Position numbers and translations under genes: made by a program
Origin: Desmonostoc muscorum LEGE 12446
Lineage (GTDB): Bacteria; Cyanobacteriota; Cyanobacteriia; Cyanobacteriales; Nostocaceae
Length of the DNA stretch: 64,000 nt
Direction of reading: 5' to 3'
Assembly (NCBI RefSeq): GCF_015207005.2
Contig: NZ_JADEXS020000001.1
Location: 5,603,001-5,667,000 of the forward strand
Shown here: piece by piece, positions 34,831-43,893 of the stretch
How positions within the stretch are numbered: position 1 is the stretch's first letter
Layout: each line of letters starts with the position of its first letter
Notes under the pieces: model-generated
Databases searched by the model: none
Seen by the model: only the letters and a program-made list of their open reading frames with translations
Told to the model about the DNA's origin: nothing

Positions 34831-35098
34831 GATTAATCAAAGTGGGGAGTCGGGAGTCGGGAGTGGAGAGTAGAGACGCGATTAACCCTTGTCTGTACAG
34901 GAATTAGGAGTTTTCTCTCCCCACCCCATTTCCTATTCTCAAGATAGACCCCCATGAACTATGCTTCACAACAAAGTCTAAAAATCGTCTTTTCTACTTC
35001 CCACTCCCCACTCCCCACTTTCTAAGTAATTTTCGCTAATATTGGCACAAATATGTCTAAAGTTAATTCCAGCAATCTATGTTTGAGGCACAGAGGCA

Positions 35099-36433
35099 AT
35101 GACTCAAAACTCCCCGAATGATTCCGGTACTCAATCGTCTAAAACACCTGGGTTGAAACCAGCACTAGCGGCAGCACTGGCAAGTTTAGAGGTGCCACTA
35201 GATCAAGAGTTAGCTCGATACCGACGCACCCGAACTGGTTCGGTGTCCTCGAACCAGCCCCGTGTCGGGAGTTACATCAGCAGTCAACCTCAGCAGTTCA
35301 CTGCTGTTTCTACAGCATCGGGTACAGCTGCGCCATCCGTAGCGGAAACTAAAATCAATGTCCCACCACCTCCGCCTCTATCTTTACCTGTGAATCTTCA
35401 GGTAACTCCAGCACCATCTGTTGTAAAAATTGAGGAACCACCGATATCTGTACCCGTAAATCCTCAGGTGAACTCAGAACCAGTAACGGTAAACACTGAG
35501 GAAGTGAGTAATCTTAATGCCCCGCCCAGCTTGGATTCTGCTAAAAGACAAACTCAACTTCCACCACCGCCACCCAACTTTAGTAGCAGCATTGTACCAG
35601 CAGTCGTAAAAGATACTAAAGGCGAAAATCTTGTGCAGCCGGATGATGGACCGAAGCAGCCGGATGACTATTTGGAATCTAGTGAAGCACTGTTGCGAAG
35701 TCTGACAGAAGAACAGCCACAAACTAAAAAGCCAAGTAATTATAGTGACAGTCTACTATCACCCTTAGGTATCGGCTCGATGTTGCTGCTATTGGTGGCG
35801 AGTCTGACTTTGGGTTATGTAGTTTTCAATCCTAAAAGCTTGCCCCAGTGGAATTTAGCCAAGTTGTTTAATAACAACTCGTCTGCTGCACCAGAAAATA
35901 CTCAGGAAGTTGCAAGTAATGTCCAATCTCAGATCCAGCCACCAAGCACATCTATACCCAAGTATCCCAATCTCGCTGCCGAAGAGTTTCCTGAGGTCAA
36001 AGATCCCAATGATGTAGTTGGCTTAAAACCCAAAGTCCAACCAATAACTCCAGTTGTTCCCCAAAACCCGGCAAATCCTCAAGCCCCATTGCCTAACTCG
36101 ATCGCACCCCTAAAACCCACAAATCCGATCGCCATAGCACCTGTACCAACAGCAAAGCCCTTACCTCTTGCGAATTTATCCCCGACGCCAAAGCCAAAAA
36201 CCTTACCTCAGCCAAATGCACAAATCAAACCATCTACAGATGGGCTATACCACATAGTGATAGACAATCAAGACCGTGCTTTAGCTTCAGCAAGGCAAGT
36301 AGTTCCCGATGCTTATTTATCACCTGACAAACAATTGATTTTTCTGGGTGCTTTTAAGACTAAAGAGCAAGTACAAAGACACATGCAATTACTACAAACA
36401 AGAGGAATTAAAGCACGAGTTCAGCAGCCATGA
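35099..36433 (+). CDS. Membrane protein with SPOR-like C-terminal domain
   Basis: The 444-residue protein has a Ser/Pro-rich cytoplasmic region (1-220; conserved start LKPALAAALASLEVPLDQEL), one membrane helix (about 224-243, GIGSMLLLLVASLTLGYVVF), a long Pro-rich periplasmic linker (about 250-380) and a C-terminal domain (about 380-444). That domain has LYHIVIDNQDRALASARQVV and FLGAFKTKEQVQRHMQLLQT, which fit the SPOR fold that binds denuded septal peptidoglycan. It may place the protein at cell junctions. No experimental name is known to me. Confidence 0.7.
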   Translation: MTQNSPNDSGTQSSKTPGLKPALAAALASLEVPLDQELARYRRTRTGSVSSNQPRVGSYISSQPQQFTAVSTASGTAAPSVAETKINVPPPPPLSLPVNLQVTPAPSVVKIEEPPISVPVNPQVNSEPVTVNTEEVSNLNAPPSLDSAKRQTQLPPPPPNFSSSIVPAVVKDTKGENLVQPDDGPKQPDDYLESSEALLRSLTEEQPQTKKPSNYSDSLLSPLGIGSMLLLLVASLTLGYVVFNPKSLPQWNLAKLFNNNSSAAPENTQEVASNVQSQIQPPSTSIPKYPNLAAEEFPEVKDPNDVVGLKPKVQPITPVVPQNPANPQAPLPNSIAPLKPTNPIAIAPVPTAKPLPLANLSPTPKPKTLPQPNAQIKPSTDGLYHIVIDNQDRALASARQVVPDAYLSPDKQLIFLGAFKTKEQVQRHMQLLQTRGIKARVQQP

Positions 36434-36928
36434 GTCGCAAAAATCTACGATACCATGAGATAACGGTGCTAAGTGGGGAGTCGGGAGTTGGGAGTCGGGA
36501 GTAGTAGAGATAAAATTTTGGTTGTTTAGTACGCTACTACAAAAATTATTATACTTAGGAGCGTCTGACTGGCGGCGATCGCCACCTCCATTCCCCACTC
36601 CCTACTCCCTACTCCCTATTTTTATGGAGGGCAGATATGGAGTTAATCAAGCGTATCCTGCGGGTGATTCGCGCTAACCTCAATAGTTTGATCGGCAGTG
36701 CAGAAGATCCAGAAAAGATTCTGGAGCAAACTGTGATGGAAATGCAGGAAAATCTAGTGCGGTTACGGCAGGGTGTGGCACAAGCGATCGCTACCCAAAA
36801 ACGCACCCAACGACAAGCCGCCGCCGCCGACTCTCAAGCCGAAGAATGGTATCGCCGCGCCCAATTGGCACTGGGACAAGGCAATGAAGTGTTAGCACGG
36901 GAAGCTTTGACTAAGCGCCAAGCTTATA

Positions 36929-37864
36929 GAACCCATTTGACATCTAAGAAGGTGCTGCAAGCCTCTTAATCATTAGCCTGATGAAGCAGATATTGAGTTT
37001 GGCAGTGGCACTAACCAGGGTTCGTTCAAAGTTCTTAACCAGAATTTTACAGCGCTCCATCCAAGCATTGGAGCGTTCGATCACCCATCTAGCTATTGCC
37101 GGAACAAATCCAGATTTTCCTTGTGCCGCTTTCTCTTGTTTTGAGGGTTTCGTAGAAAGTTGAAACTGAATTTTGGTCATGATCTCTGGGTAAATTCGCT
37201 CTAACTCCTGAGTCAAATATTCTGGGTGATACCCATGATCTAGCAGGATAGTAATCTTGGGAATATCGATAGGTTTTGACTTGAAGTAGTCGATGTTGAG
37301 AGTAAACATCTCAATTAATCCGGCATCATCCGAGACATTGGCGCGAGTACAGAGCGTAAAAAAGGGAAACCCAAGGGTGTCAATAGCCAAATGCCTTTTA
37401 ATACCGTTGGTGGCTTTGTAGAAGCAAAAACCTTTCGACTCCACACTGGCGTTGCAGGTATTTTTCACTGCTTGGGAGTCAATGATGATCAATGTCGTCC
37501 AGTGCGGTTTTTTTTTTACCTGTTCACGCACTTGTCCATGTAAGACACTCATCAGTTCCTCAAATACCCCGGCTGCTCGCCACTGTTTGTAGTGCCAATA
37601 TACAGTGGAATAAGGGGGGAGGTCTTTAGGTAAGTCTTGCCAATTGCATCCATTTTTTAGTTGATAGAGAATTCCATTGAAGATATCTCGCTTTGGCCAG
37701 TTGGTCGGTCGAGTCTGCTTCTTAGTCGGTAATATCTCTTGCAATAAGGGTTCAAAAATTTCCCATTCTGCATCAGTGAGGTTGCTGGAATACGCCATTA
37801 GTATTGGATTTTAGATGCTGAGGAGTACCTTAATTCAAAACCTCACAAGATGTCAAATGGGTTC
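36929..37864 (-). mobile_element. IS5-family insertion sequence inside the pspA paralogue
   Basis: The 936-bp element has 17-bp perfect terminal inverted repeats: GAACCCATTTGACATCT reads inward from both ends (36929-36945 and 37848-37864). It is flanked by TATA (36925-36928 and 37865-37868); the target duplication may be TA or TATA because of the palindrome. One transposase frame fills it. TA-type duplications fit the IS427/IS1031 groups of IS5. No decay is visible, so it looks recent. Confidence 0.92.
36944..37798 (-). CDS. IS5-family DDE transposase
   Basis: The 284-residue transposase starts MAYSSNLTDAEWEIFEPLLQ, the DUF4096 domain typical of IS5 elements, with NWPKRDIFNGILYQLKNGCN and WQDLPKDLPPYSTVYWHYKQW. 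The DDE catalytic region is visible: TTLIIIDSQAVKNTC (first Asp), ITILLDHGYHPEYL (second Asp) and VIERSNAWMERCK (Glu). The frame is intact from 37798 to the stop codon near the left end, so the element may be active. It is transcribed opposite to the gene it interrupts. Confidence 0.93.
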   Translation of the reverse strand: MAYSSNLTDAEWEIFEPLLQEILPTKKQTRPTNWPKRDIFNGILYQLKNGCNWQDLPKDLPPYSTVYWHYKQWRAAGVFEELMSVLHGQVREQVKKKPHWTTLIIIDSQAVKNTCNASVESKGFCFYKATNGIKRHLAIDTLGFPFFTLCTRANVSDDAGLIEMFTLNIDYFKSKPIDIPKITILLDHGYHPEYLTQELERIYPEIMTKIQFQLSTKPSKQEKAAQGKSGFVPAIARWVIERSNAWMERCKILVKNFERTLVSATAKLNICFIRLMIKRLAAPS

Positions 37865-38495
37865 TATAAAGAAACCACAAAAGCCCTCTCCAACCAGATA
37901 GAACAGCAAAATGAGATAGTAGCTAGGCTAAAAAAGGACATGCGATCGCTAGAGTCAAAAATTGCCGAAGCGAAAACTAAAAAAGATATGTATATTGCTC
38001 GCGCCCGTTCTGCCGAAGCCTCTTATCGCCTGCAAGAAATGCTCGATGGAGCTTCTGCCACTAGCAGCCTCAACGCATTTGAGCGGATGGAAGAAAAAGT
38101 TTTGCAGATTGAGGCGAAATCAGAAGCGATCGCTCAACTTAGTAGCGATGACCTGGAAACACAATTTGCGTCGTTGGAATCTACTAATAATGTGGATGCC
38201 GAATTGGCAGCGATGAAGGTGCAGGTTTTAAATGAGGCAGAAAACACACACCCCAACAATCGCCTCATGGAAGACAACCAAAAAACAGAACAGCCTTCCC
38301 ACCAGCAGCTACCCAAAACACAAGACTCTTAAAGTTTGGTGAATTGCCGCAGCTTCGAGATATCTTAACAATTAAGAGTTGTTTGGAGGTACTGATTCAA
38401 ACCGGAAAGATTACATTGAAATAGGTAGCTATTAAAAAGTAAAAAAGCTAACTGTCCAACAAACAGCGTAAACCAAAAGAAGGAAAAACAAAGTT

Positions 38496-39284
38496 ATGGG
38501 ATTATTCGATCGCATTAAACGAGTTGTTAGTTCTAACCTCAATGACCTAGTTAACAAGGCTGAAGACCCCGAAAAAATGCTGGAACAAGCCATCCTGGAA
38601 ATGCAGGAAGACTTGGTTCAACTGCGTCAGGGAGTAGCCCAGGCGATCGCCGCCCAAAAACGTAGTGAGAAACAGTACAGTGATGCCCAAAATGAAATCA
38701 ATAAGTGGCAACGCAATGCCCAACTGGCGCTCCAAAAAGGTGATGAAAACTTAGCACGACAAGCCCTTGAGCGCAAGAAGACTTATACTGATACTAGTGC
38801 AGCCCTTAAGGCTAGTTTAGATACACAAACTACTCAAGTTGAAACCCTCAAGCGCAATTTAATCCAGCTGGAAAGCAAAATTTCTGAGGCCAAGACCAAG
38901 AAAGAAATGCTCAAAGCTCGGATCACCACTGCCAAAGCCCAAGAACAACTGCAAAACATGGTCAGTGGGATGAATACCAGCAGTGCAATGTCTGCCTTCG
39001 AGCGGATGGAAGAAAAAGTCTTGATGCAAGAAGCCCGTGCCCAATCAGCAGGAGAATTGGCAGGAGCAGATTTAGAAACCCAATTTGCCCGATTGGAATC
39101 TGGTAGTGATGTTGATGATGAATTGGCAGCTTTGAAAGCGCAAATGTTACCACCCGCCACTCCAGTAAGTCAACCCCAACTACCGCCCCAACAGCCACCC
39201 CAACAACAAACCACTGCTCCTAAGTCTAATGATGTGGTTGATGCTGAGTTGGATTCCCTACGCAAACAATTGGATCAAATGTAA
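38496..39284 (+). CDS. vipp1: Vipp1/IM30, membrane-stabilising PspA-family protein
   Basis: The 262-residue ESCRT-III-like protein starts MGLFDRIKRVVSSNLNDLVN (membrane-binding amphipathic helix 0) and is largely long coiled-coil helices (about 25-220; AEDPEKMLEQAILEMQEDLV is a family signature, as is AFERMEEKVLMQEA). A Pro/Gln linker (about 220-245) leads to a C-terminal helix NDVVDAELDSLRKQLDQM, the extension that separates Vipp1 from PspA. It forms rings and rods at thylakoid and plasma membranes and is needed for membrane integrity. It lies 164 bp after the broken paralogue on the same strand. Confidence 0.93.
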   Translation: MGLFDRIKRVVSSNLNDLVNKAEDPEKMLEQAILEMQEDLVQLRQGVAQAIAAQKRSEKQYSDAQNEINKWQRNAQLALQKGDENLARQALERKKTYTDTSAALKASLDTQTTQVETLKRNLIQLESKISEAKTKKEMLKARITTAKAQEQLQNMVSGMNTSSAMSAFERMEEKVLMQEARAQSAGELAGADLETQFARLESGSDVDDELAALKAQMLPPATPVSQPQLPPQQPPQQQTTAPKSNDVVDAELDSLRKQLDQM

Positions 39285-39420
39285 AATTGGCAAAAAACTC
39301 ACTTGAGCCAATCCCACGCCTATTGGTTGTGGGATTTCACATTTTTAGTGGGCATGGGGCATAGGGCATTGGGCACAAGGGGCAGAGGGGCAGAGGGGAA
39401 AAACTTACTGCTCCCCTGCT

Positions 39421-39464
39421 CCTCATCTCCCTCATCTCCCTCATCTCCCTCATCTCCCTCATCT
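39421..39464. repeat. CTCATCTCC nonamer tandem repeat
   Basis: Nearly five units of CTCATCTCC between vipp1 and the merR gene; the complementary form GGAGATGAG occurs at 11251, 44838 and, altered, inside menD. Confidence 0.85.
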
Positions 39465-39878
39465 AGTATTTTGCATGTTGGGACAAATTGTATCTTCATG
39501 TTGGTTGTCCATATTCTGCCAGCCTGAAAGTAATCCTTTGATTTCCGAGCGTAAGGTTAACAACTGATCGATTTGGCGATCGATTTGCAAAACCTTCTCT
39601 TCAAGCTTTTCTTGAATTTCACCACAGGGAGCTTGTCCTTGGTCATAGACCTGAAGAATATCTCCAATCTCTTCTAAACTAAGACCGAAGTTTTGTGCCC
39701 TTTTAATGAAGGCTAGACGAGTCAATACATCTAATGAAAATTGGCGAAAGCCTCCTTCTGTTCGTTTTGAGGATTTGATTAAACCTAAACTCTCGTAATA
39801 ACGAATTGTCCTAATGGGAATTTTGCTCAAATTTGTTACTTGACCGATTAAAAGCAGTTTTTCATCCTGAGTTAACAC
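39459..39878 (-). CDS. MerR-family transcriptional regulator, heavy-metal type
   Basis: The 139-residue regulator has a MerR winged helix (about 8-75: IGQVTNLSKIPIRTIRYYES, then GLIKSSKRTEGGFRQFSLDV), a dimerisation coiled coil (about 82-120) and cysteines at residue 83 in QAPCGEIQEKLEEKV and near the C-terminus (ICPNMQ). This C...C spacing is that of ZntR/CueR/PbrR-type sensors, although the final loop is not a good match, so the metal is uncertain. It would bind between -35 and -10 of its target. No metal transporter is adjacent; the ABC exporter upstream starts elsewhere. Confidence 0.82.
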   Translation of the reverse strand: MLTQDEKLLLIGQVTNLSKIPIRTIRYYESLGLIKSSKRTEGGFRQFSLDVLTRLAFIKRAQNFGLSLEEIGDILQVYDQGQAPCGEIQEKLEEKVLQIDRQIDQLLTLRSEIKGLLSGWQNMDNQHEDTICPNMQNTR

Positions 39879-39934
39879 GGTAGATAGCCCAATTTTTGTA
39901 ATTATTCTTACATGTTTTATATATTATAGGACTT

Positions 39935-40038
39935 ATACCATTTCACGAAAATCCTGATACACATAGATTTTTCGTAGGGGTTTAGCACTGCTAAACCCCT
40001 ACCGACGTATTTGTATCATTATTAAAGTGAAATGGTAT
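39935..40038. mobile_element. MITE-like element with ATACCATTTCAC ends and internal palindrome
   Basis: ATACCATTTCAC (39935-39946) is inverted at 40027-40038. The centre carries a strong hairpin: GTAGGGGTTTAGC pairs perfectly with 39990-40002. The arm GATACAAATACGT-like sequence is shared with 47269-47586, so both belong to one family. It lies between merR and the ABC gene. No coding capacity. Confidence 0.75.
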
Positions 40039-40242
40039 TACGCATTAACAAAAAAGACTAAATATGGATTATTTTAAAAACCACATCTTTCGTAGGGAAC
40101 ATTGCTGTGCCCCTAGAGCGCTACCATCAGAGAATGATTTATAAAAGCCTAAAACTACCTATTTGGGTAAATGCACACCATGATTAATTTGTACAGTGCG
40201 TAAGTCCTATGATTGATTAGATAATTTATTTTTTGAAAGTCT

Positions 40243-42126
40243 TTAACTTCCTAACATCTGCAAGTTATGTAAAGTGGCATAAAGCCCACCTTGTTGCAGT
40301 AATTGTTCGTGACTTCCCTGTTCAATTAATTCGCCACGCTTCAAAACAAAAATTCGGTCTACATTCCGAATTGTAGATAAACGGTGAGCAATAATAATCG
40401 CCGTGCGTCTGAACAAAAGTTGGTCTAATGCTTCTTGAATTAAAGCTTCTGTACCAACGTCTAAACTAGCAGTAGCTTCATCTAATACTAAAATTTGAGG
40501 ACTACGAATAGCAGCGCGGGCAAAGGCTAAAAGTTGCTTTTGTCCACTAGAAATATTTGTGCCTCTTTCTCGAAGTTGAGTATCGTAGCTTTCGGGTAAC
40601 TCTTCTATAAACTGGGCAATGTTCGTTTTTTCTGCTGCTTGTTGAATCTGTTCAACTGTATAACCATCTCCTAAAGAAATATTGCTTTTAACATCACCAG
40701 CAAACAAAAAACCTTCTTGTAAAATTACTGCCATATAGCGCCGCAGTTCTGCTTGTGGCACATCCTTAATATCTATGCCGTCAATGAGAATGCGTCCTTG
40801 GGTAGGTTCGTAGAGGCGGCACAAAAGCCGAATGATAGAAGTTTTACCTGCACCTGTGGGACCGACTAATGCGACTTTTTCACCAGGATGAATGGTGAAA
40901 TCTAAATCTTTAATTACATAATCATCGTTTTTGTAAGCAAACCAAACGTGTTCAAAACGAATTTCTCCCAGTTCCGGTGGGAAACTTAGATCTGGAGATT
41001 CTAAATTTGCAACTATCTCGTCTATGTAGCCGAATTTAGCATCAAGAATTGAGTAGCGCACATTAGTCCGATCGCGTATTTCTATGGGTTCATCTAATAT
41101 GTCGCCTACGCGTTCAATGGCAGTGAAACCAGATTGAATTACTGTAAATTTTTCGGCAAAATTCTTTAATGGGTCAAATAATCGCTGGGCATATAAAATA
41201 AATGCCGATAAAGTCCCAAAAGTCAAGGCTTTATCTAATAACATCCAACCACCCAACCATAAAACACCTGCGATCGCCACCAGTCCAACCCATTCTAAAG
41301 TTGCTGAAACAGCTGCATCATAAAAGATGTTTTTATCTACTTGCTGAGTGTAGCGGTTGTTCGTCGCCCGAAATAATTCGGCATTAAATTTTTCTCTACG
41401 GAACAACTGCACTACGTTAATACCAACTACATTTTCTTGTAGCTGTGAATTGAGTATAGAAAGTTCTTCCCGCCCTTTGTAATTGGCTTTGCGATACTGT
41501 TTCTGTAAATAAACTATCAACCAAGTAATTGGTAACAGTATCAATAGTAACAAGCTAGCAAGTTGCCATTGAATAGAAAACATTAAAGCCACAATCACCA
41601 GCATGGAAAACAAATCGGACAAGATGCCGATCGCCCCAGTAGAAAAGACATCACCCAATACTTCTACATCACTAGTGATTCTGGTAATTAATTTACCTAC
41701 GGGTGTCCTGTCAAAAAAACGCACCGCTAGAGATGTTACATGGTGGAATAAATCCTGGCGAATTGCTGTGGTAATTTCTTGCCCTAATTTCTGTACGAGA
41801 TAACCCTGGTAGCCTGTCAACAACAATCGGATGGCGATCGCAACTAGTAATAACCCTTCTAAGATATTTAGGGCTTGGGAGAAGGGGCGATTCCTCAAGA
41901 ATTCGTAAGTACTCGATTCATTGCGAATCAGGGAAATAATTTGTCCAATTAACAGCGGTTGTACCGCATTAGCGATGGCGATCGGCACGAGTAGGAACAT
42001 GGATAGCGCCAACAGTCCACCACTGCGACGGGCATAGGGCACTAAACGCAAAAACAACCGCCAGTCATTGTCACCCCGACCGTGTTGTGTGTATGATTTT
42101 TTGTTGAGAGATTGGTAGATGCTCAT
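40243..42126 (-). CDS. ABC transporter, fused permease and ATPase (exporter type)
   Basis: From ATG 42126 (MSIYQSLNKKSYTQHGRGDN) the protein has about 627 residues; an upstream Met adds 25 residues that look like non-coding sequence. The N-terminal part (about 30-330) has six membrane helices of the type I exporter fold; the C-terminal ATPase has Walker A GPTGAGKTSIIRL, a slightly degenerate signature SSGQKQLLAFARA, Walker B ILVLDEATASLD and the switch His in IIIAHRLSTI. It resembles MsbA/BmrA half-transporters, acting as a homodimer or with a partner. The substrate is unknown (lipid, peptide or drug). Confidence 0.9.
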   Translation of the reverse strand: MSIYQSLNKKSYTQHGRGDNDWRLFLRLVPYARRSGGLLALSMFLLVPIAIANAVQPLLIGQIISLIRNESSTYEFLRNRPFSQALNILEGLLLVAIAIRLLLTGYQGYLVQKLGQEITTAIRQDLFHHVTSLAVRFFDRTPVGKLITRITSDVEVLGDVFSTGAIGILSDLFSMLVIVALMFSIQWQLASLLLLILLPITWLIVYLQKQYRKANYKGREELSILNSQLQENVVGINVVQLFRREKFNAELFRATNNRYTQQVDKNIFYDAAVSATLEWVGLVAIAGVLWLGGWMLLDKALTFGTLSAFILYAQRLFDPLKNFAEKFTVIQSGFTAIERVGDILDEPIEIRDRTNVRYSILDAKFGYIDEIVANLESPDLSFPPELGEIRFEHVWFAYKNDDYVIKDLDFTIHPGEKVALVGPTGAGKTSIIRLLCRLYEPTQGRILIDGIDIKDVPQAELRRYMAVILQEGFLFAGDVKSNISLGDGYTVEQIQQAAEKTNIAQFIEELPESYDTQLRERGTNISSGQKQLLAFARAAIRSPQILVLDEATASLDVGTEALIQEALDQLLFRRTAIIIAHRLSTIRNVDRIFVLKRGELIEQGSHEQLLQQGGLYATLHNLQMLGS

Positions 42127-42254
42127 AATAAGAGCATTATATTCATGTTTGCCAAAAACAAACTTTTTAATACTTCTCAGTTTTATCGGGTAGCCAAACA
42201 ATACACAATATTAAGTTATCTGTTGGCGATCGCCTAGATTATAGCGATTTTCAT

Positions 42255-42464
42255 TTGAATGAGATACATGGTAGGTTAGCACAGCTGTGCGCCCCTACGA
42301 ATTGTGTGCACTCCACGCAATTGCAAACTGCCCTGAATGCTATCTATGACGAAGCGGGGTACGATTTATCCATAGATTACACCCAAATTTCCCCACCACC
42401 AGCATTGAGCGATACAGATATTGAGTGGATGTACAAACGCTTGGCTAAATCTTTTCTAGGCTAA
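42255..42464 (+). pseudogene. Remnant, possibly the C-terminus of a DUF4058 protein
   Basis: A 69-codon frame ends with TQLQTALNAIYDEAGYDLSI followed by DYTQISPPPALSDTDIEW, a pattern I associate with the C-terminus of cyanobacterial DUF4058 proteins. The first 20 codons are encoded by a palindromic repeat (GCACAGCTGTGC followed by GCCCCTAC), so the upstream part of the gene is gone. Divergent from the ABC gene. I treat it as a fossil. Confidence 0.45.
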
Positions 42465-42738
42465 TAAATAGGGTTTACAGAGCATTTTGGCGAAAATTAT
42501 ATCAAGCCCGCTACGTATCAAGCTTGATATTACACGTATTTCGGCTCAATACTCACTAGGTTGTTTGTATTAATCGCTTCATGAGTATGCTTTTAAGTAT
42601 GAAATACTACCACACTTCTCCCTTTACGTCTTATATCTAAAGGTAGAAGATAAAGGTTAACTCAAATTTGGGAAACCTAAGAGGAGTTCATCCCAAGAAA
42701 TATCTTGCCTACTTATCGCAGAGTGCAACTGAGGTCAG

Positions 42739-43761
42739 ATGACGCAATCTTTAAATCCAGTCAAAGAGTGGGAACAACGCCGCGATGAAGCAAACGGCTA
42801 TTACCAGCGAGGAAAATTTCAAGAGTATCTCGATCTTGTGACTAAGAATTTACAGCTAGCAAGAGCAATTCCAGATCGAGCTAGGGAAGGTTATACATTA
42901 AACGACCTTGGTTTAGCTTATCTGGGTTGCTGGCAACCTCAAAGGGCATTAGAGCGGTTTCAACAAGCACTTTGTGTTGCTGTTGAAATCGGTAACGCCC
43001 CCGCACAAGCAACTGCACTGAGCAATCTGGGTTCTACCTACAGCCGTCTTGGACGGTTTTCCCAAGCGTTGGAGTATTTGAACAAAGCACTGCCCATCTT
43101 CAGGGAATTACAAGATATTCAAGGAGAAGTTTCTACTCTCAATGATGTAGCCCTAATTTATACCCGATTAGGAGAACCGAAACGCGCACTGTTGCTACAA
43201 AATCAAATTTTGACAATGCGTCGATCGCTAGGTGACTTTTCCGGTGAAGCAACAACTCTAAATGGCATTGGGTTTGCCTACAGTGTTTTAGGCAAGTTCC
43301 ATCAAGCTCTAGAATTTTTTCAAGCAGCACTGCCGATTCAGCGTGCTATGAAGAATTTAGTTGGTGAAGCGACCACGTTGAATAATATTGCTTCAGTTTA
43401 TAGTGATTTAGGAGAACCGAAACAAGCGCTGTTGCTTTATTATCAAGTTCTTTTGACACGTCGAGCCATTGGCGACAAAGCAGGCGTTGCAACAACCCTG
43501 CACAACATTGGTTTTACCCACAGTATCCTCGCTCAGCATCGCCAAGCCATGAAGTTCTATAAACAAGCCATTGCCATTTATCAACAACTGGGCGATTCTC
43601 TTGGAGAAGTTTCGACTTTGCTGAATATGGGAAGCCTTTACGCCACAACCAAACGCAAAAAAATGGCGCGATTGTGCTATGCAAATGCTCAAGAATTAGC
43701 TGAGAAAATTGAACATCAGCCACTCTTGGAAAAGGTAGAGCAGTTCATCGATTCTCTATAG
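42739..43761 (+). CDS. Tetratricopeptide repeat protein
   Basis: The 340-residue protein consists of about seven TPR/TPR_12 units of 40 residues, each like GEATTLNGIGFAYSVLGKF, with a short N-terminal cap (VKEWEQRRDEANGYYQRGKF). There is no signal peptide or membrane helix, so it is a cytoplasmic protein-protein interaction scaffold. Repeats 3-6 are very similar to one another (LLLYYQVLLTRRAIGD and alike). The partner and process are unknown. It is followed by a strong hairpin terminator. Confidence 0.85.
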   Translation: MTQSLNPVKEWEQRRDEANGYYQRGKFQEYLDLVTKNLQLARAIPDRAREGYTLNDLGLAYLGCWQPQRALERFQQALCVAVEIGNAPAQATALSNLGSTYSRLGRFSQALEYLNKALPIFRELQDIQGEVSTLNDVALIYTRLGEPKRALLLQNQILTMRRSLGDFSGEATTLNGIGFAYSVLGKFHQALEFFQAALPIQRAMKNLVGEATTLNNIASVYSDLGEPKQALLLYYQVLLTRRAIGDKAGVATTLHNIGFTHSILAQHRQAMKFYKQAIAIYQQLGDSLGEVSTLLNMGSLYATTKRKKMARLCYANAQELAEKIEHQPLLEKVEQFIDSL

Positions 43762-43813
43762 CCTGAGAAATTTGGATTAAAAACCGCAATTACACAAACA
43801 AAACCTGACGATT

Positions 43814-43839
43814 TAGGGTAGCACGGCTGTGCTACCCTA
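43814..43839 (+). terminator. Hairpin between TPR and GNAT genes
   Basis: An 11-bp perfect stem, TAGGGTAGCAC with GTGCTACCCTA, and a 4-nt loop, 53 bp after the TPR stop codon. It also belongs to the dispersed GTAGGGG-type palindromes. Confidence 0.7.
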
Positions 43840-43893
43840 TTCTGTAAGTTTAATCTCGTGAAAATTGCTGTAATGTAGGCAATTATTGAGCAG

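Larger units (their letters stand above)
36637..38332 (+). pseudogene. PspA/IM30 paralogue disrupted by an IS5-type element
   Basis: The 5' part (36637-36928) encodes MELIKRILRVIRANLNSLIG...REALTKRQAY and the 3' part (37869-38332) continues KETTKALSNQIEQQNEIVAR...FERMEEKV to the stop codon at 38332. Between them lies a 936-bp insertion. If the insertion and one copy of its TATA target repeat are removed, the two parts join in frame as RQAY-KETTKALS, giving 756 nt (251 residues) that align along the whole length with the intact paralogue at 38496. In the present form the 5' frame runs into the IS and stops after 110 residues; the 3' part could start at ATG 37850, inside the right IS end, to give a 160-residue fragment. 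Confidence 0.93.
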
